From positions 1 through 64,000 of the forward strand of contig NZ_SJSN01000003.1 in the NCBI RefSeq assembly GCF_004331675.1: 64,000 nt of DNA, written 5' to 3'. Positions within the stretch are counted from its first letter, which is position 1, and each line of letters opens with the position of its first letter. The position numbers and the translations under genes were made by a program. The stretch is from Pedobacter frigidisoli. GTDB taxonomy: Bacteria > Bacteroidota > Bacteroidia > Sphingobacteriales > Sphingobacteriaceae. Below, one piece after another: positions 63,843-64,000 of this stretch. The notes under the pieces were generated by a model. It saw nothing but the letters and a program-made list of their open reading frames with translations. It was not told the DNA's origin and ran no database searches.

Positions 63843-64000
63843 ATGAATGAATTCACGCTTGGCATAGAGGAGGAGTATATGGTAGTTGATCCCGTTACCA
63901 GGGAACTTACCTCGCATGACCAAAAAATTGTTGAGGCCGCACAAAAGATACACAAGGACCAGGTTAAGGCAGAAATGCACCAAGCTGTTGTAGAGGTTGG
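63843..64000 (+). CDS. Carboxylate-amine ligase GCS2 (YbdK-like), N-terminal part
   Basis: The frame starts with ATG at 63843 and runs off the window after 52 codons. FTLGIEEEYMVVDPVTREL is the GCS2/YbdK glutamate-cysteine-ligase-type start, with EEE metal ligands. It forms amide bonds with glutamate-like substrates. Directly after the ATP-grasp gene. Confidence 0.85.
   Translation, partial: MNEFTLGIEEEYMVVDPVTRELTSHDQKIVEAAQKIHKDQVKAEMHQAVVEV

Overview
The window looks like a chromosomal segment of a Bacteroidota bacterium, most likely a Sphingobacteriaceae member such as Pedobacter. Supporting signs are low GC, Bacteroidota-typical families (DUF2480, DUF3108, DUF3109, DUF4834, DUF6427, DUF6702, YfhO, a PpiD-like foldase, GbsR-type regulator), -7 promoter boxes of the TAnnTTTG type, several TTG starts and few strong Shine-Dalgarno sites. 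Identifications rest on motif recognition only; no database search was run.

Layout. 1-7,000: the 5' part of an IS4-family transposase at the edge, the complete dTDP-rhamnose operon rfbBCDA (minus strand), then a decayed mobilization module (frameshifted relaxase and frameshifted MobC-like gene). 7,000-15,500: minus-strand housekeeping and envelope genes (DUF3109, DUF3108, DUF2480, PpiD-like foldase, LptC, an outer-membrane protein, CoaX, DUF6427). 15,650-18,800: the most interesting locus. A divergent XRE regulator faces a two-gene operon encoding an ECF-like sigma factor with two sigma4-like helices and a 365-aa Cas12f-like protein whose RuvC catalytic residues are missing. Directly downstream is a structured noncoding segment resembling a Cas12f guide-RNA scaffold, ending in AATGCAAT followed by a candidate guide. 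I read this as an RNA-guided transcription factor: dead Cas12f plus guide RNA would bring the sigma factor and RNA polymerase to a DNA target.

18,900-34,500: glycosyltransferase, LpxH-like hydrolase, YfhO, alginate-lyase-like protein, a GbsR operon with a palindromic operator, uvrB, M1 peptidase, HupE/UreJ and DUF6702. 34,600-53,000: mainly glycan and surface-polysaccharide genes (deacetylase, flippase, methyltransferases, glycosyltransferases, fucosidase) mixed with upp, small phosphatases, a tricorn-type protease and a YhcG/DUF1016 nuclease. 53,100-64,000: a kinase-like hypothetical, serine hydrolase, LpxL-type acyltransferase, a six-copy tandem array of ~139 bp, typA, and a cluster with two alpha/beta hydrolases, an ATP-grasp ligase and the start of a GCS2 carboxylate-amine ligase.

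No tRNA, rRNA or CRISPR array was recognised. Repeats include REP-like hairpin families and foldback elements between genes.
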